Assembly: GCA_902763615.1 (NCBI GenBank)
Contig: CACWSX010000024.1
Coordinates: 1-64,000, forward strand
DNA length: 64,000 nt
Direction: 5' to 3'
Source of the DNA: an uncultured Prevotellaceae bacterium
Lineage (GTDB): Bacteria > Bacteroidota > Bacteroidia > Bacteroidales > Bacteroidaceae
Part shown: in pieces, positions 62,957 through 64,000 of the stretch
How positions within the stretch are numbered: the stretch's first letter is position 1
How the letters are laid out: each line of letters begins with the position of its first letter
Made by a program: the position numbers and the translations under genes
Notes under the pieces: generated by a model
Database searches by the model: none
What the model saw: the letters and a program-made list of their open reading frames with translations, nothing else
Told to the model about the DNA's origin: nothing

Positions 62957-63919
62957 TTATTCTCTGTTCACTATCACTTCTCTGACGTTCATGTTGGCCG
63001 TTCTGGGCAGCAGTCCGTAGCGCAGAATAATCTTCTGTCCCTTGGGCAGCTGGCAGAAATGGGCAAAGCCGGAGGGTACACCGCTTCTAGGTTCATTCAA
63101 GAGGGCGTAGATGGTGCGGATGAGCGGATAGTTACCATTATATAGGTAGAACTGATAGGGCTTCCAGCTGTTGGCCTTTGTGGCGGAGTCGAGTCGGGAG
63201 ACACCCATCACGGTGATGTTCTTCTTGAAGGTGACATTGGTGGTGTCACGTTTGTCGTTAAGCCAGTTGGAACCGATGATGCCAAGGGCATTCTTGTGGT
63301 TCTCAACATAGTCGATGACGGCAGCGCTGGTCTTCACAGCGCCGATGTTTGGGTTTTTGAATTCCTGACCGCCGAGGATGGAGTCTACGCACCAGCGGAC
63401 GGTACTGGACAAGGGGTTGTCGAAGACGACGTCGATGTCGCCTAGACCTGTTTTCGTATTGTTGAGCTCATCCCATGTGGTAAGCTCGCCCATGAGGATG
63501 CGCCTGAAGTCCTTGACGGTGATGCAGGTATCCGGATTGGTGTTGTTGACAATGATTGCAAGGCCGTCGTAGGCGATGGGGATAGCCCTGGGCAGATATT
63601 TACGGTCTTGCAGACTTTTTCTTTCGTTGGCAGTGAAATCACGTGTGGTGAAGGCCAACCAGGTTTCCAGTTTCATCAGTTTCTGCACTGCCTCCTGCTC
63701 GTTGATATATTCGGGCGTGATGGAGTCGAGTGTCTGGGTCTGGAAATAGTAGAGTGCTTCGTCGATAATGGGGTAGAAACTCTCGTCGGCAGCCAGACAG
63801 CTGGCGGCTTTCTGATAGGCCTCCTCCATTTCAGGATTAGGCTTGCTCCCACATGCGTGGAGCAAGCCTAACATTAGAGTGAATCCAACTAATATGTGTA
63901 ATTTGTTGAATGCGTTCAT
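62957..63919 (-). CDS. PstS-like substrate-binding lipoprotein
   Basis: 320 residues. Lipobox in FTLMLGLLHACGS. The periplasmic-binding fold shows PRAIPIAYDGLAIIVNNTNP, VKDFRRILMGELTTWDEL, LSSTVRWCVDSILGG, ALGIIGSNWLNDK and YPLIRTIYALLNEPRSGVPS, all as in PstS. The usual pstCAB genes are not adjacent in the window; TonB is upstream on the same strand. It may be a solute-binding accessory and not the phosphate transporter itself. Confidence 0.85.
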   Translation of the reverse strand: MNAFNKLHILVGFTLMLGLLHACGSKPNPEMEEAYQKAASCLAADESFYPIIDEALYYFQTQTLDSITPEYINEQEAVQKLMKLETWLAFTTRDFTANERKSLQDRKYLPRAIPIAYDGLAIIVNNTNPDTCITVKDFRRILMGELTTWDELNNTKTGLGDIDVVFDNPLSSTVRWCVDSILGGQEFKNPNIGAVKTSAAVIDYVENHKNALGIIGSNWLNDKRDTTNVTFKKNITVMGVSRLDSATKANSWKPYQFYLYNGNYPLIRTIYALLNEPRSGVPSGFAHFCQLPKGQKIILRYGLLPRTANMNVREVIVNRE

Positions 63920-63928
63920 CTTTAAAAA

Positions 63929-64000
63929 TTACTGAAGACGGAAGGTTACAGGTACGGTGTACTTCACACGTACGGCAGAACCGTTCTGCTTACCAGGAAT
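63929..64000 (-). CDS. TonB C-terminal end, gene continues beyond the window
   Basis: Only 23 codons and a stop are inside the window: IPGKQNGSAVRVKYTVPVTF then RLQ. The pattern G....VRV.Y..P..FRLQ is the last strand of Bacteroidetes energy-transducing TonB domains. It is 9 nt upstream of the PstS-like gene, so they are probably one operon. Confidence 0.8.
   Translation of the reverse strand: MPGKQNGSAVRVKYTVPVTFRLQ

Noticed and set aside
1..64000. CRISPR arrays, tRNA genes, insertion sequences or an integrase
   Set aside because: No regularly spaced direct repeats with unique spacers, no cloverleaf-like sequences, and no transposase or recombinase motifs were seen. The repeats found are two-copy direct repeats, one three-unit hairpin array and low-complexity runs.

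Overview
The window reads as a chromosome segment of a Bacteroidales bacterium, most likely Prevotella or a close relative. The evidence is the Bacteroidetes-type promoters throughout (TTTG, about 20 nt, TAnnTTTG), PorT-like outer-membrane proteins, a BspA-type leucine-rich protein, a stand-alone AICAR transformylase, a DUF4332 protein, TonB/PstS/TPR neighbours at the right edge, and a GH53 galactanase with a typical Prevotella C-terminal tail. Genus is inferred.

Bases 1-15.8 kb are accessory, AT-rich and defence-island-like. They hold a truncated AAA/ABC-type ATPase, a HicA-HicB toxin-antitoxin pair, an unknown protein, and a 1602-residue fusion of a DnaQ/WRN-like exonuclease, a RecQ helicase and a UvrD-like helicase. 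Divergent from the fusion is a six-gene rightward run: DUF1848 (C-terminal radical-SAM-like CX3CX2C cluster), a 1376-residue methyltransferase-like/RecQ fusion, a coiled-coil membrane protein, and three proteins I cannot assign. This is the best candidate for an undescribed DNA defence or repair system.

Bases 15.8-30.7 kb are a mosaic of insertions and gene fragments: a decayed 5S rRNA 3' part, a BspA-like LRR protein with an unknown partner, an HD-domain protein with a HigBA pair between 73-nt direct repeats, a DnaB N-terminal fragment in a chimeric ORF, a linalool-dehydratase-like membrane protein, and a GC-rich NHLM-type peptide export operon (adaptor, C39-peptidase ABC transporter, second ABC transporter, lipoprotein adaptor, TolC-like channel). 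The export operon lies between 107-bp copies of the ftsZ-like gene's promoter and first nine codons. The palindrome-plus-promoter modules at these repeats (core CAAG-C-CTTG, then TTTG-N20-TAnnTTTG) recur five times in the window.

From 30.8 kb on most genes are housekeeping: a divergent ftsZ-like gene coupled to an unknown gene, a RecD-like helicase, mutY, an OMP, dacB, nadB, a DUF4332 protein, a phosphopantetheinyl transferase, a lipoprotein, a HerA-like ATPase, an M23/LysM peptidase, recG, ispD, a DJ-1-like gene and nadK. Then come a GntR-regulated ABC transporter operon with a visible operator, a MacAB/TolC-type efflux operon, the GH53 galactanase, the AICAR transformylase, rplS, a PorT-like OMP, a 55-residue ferredoxin, a TPR protein, a PstS-like lipoprotein and the C-terminus of a TonB.

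I saw no tRNA genes, CRISPR arrays, transposases or integrases. Where a Bacteroidetes promoter falls inside a longest ORF, I moved the start downstream.
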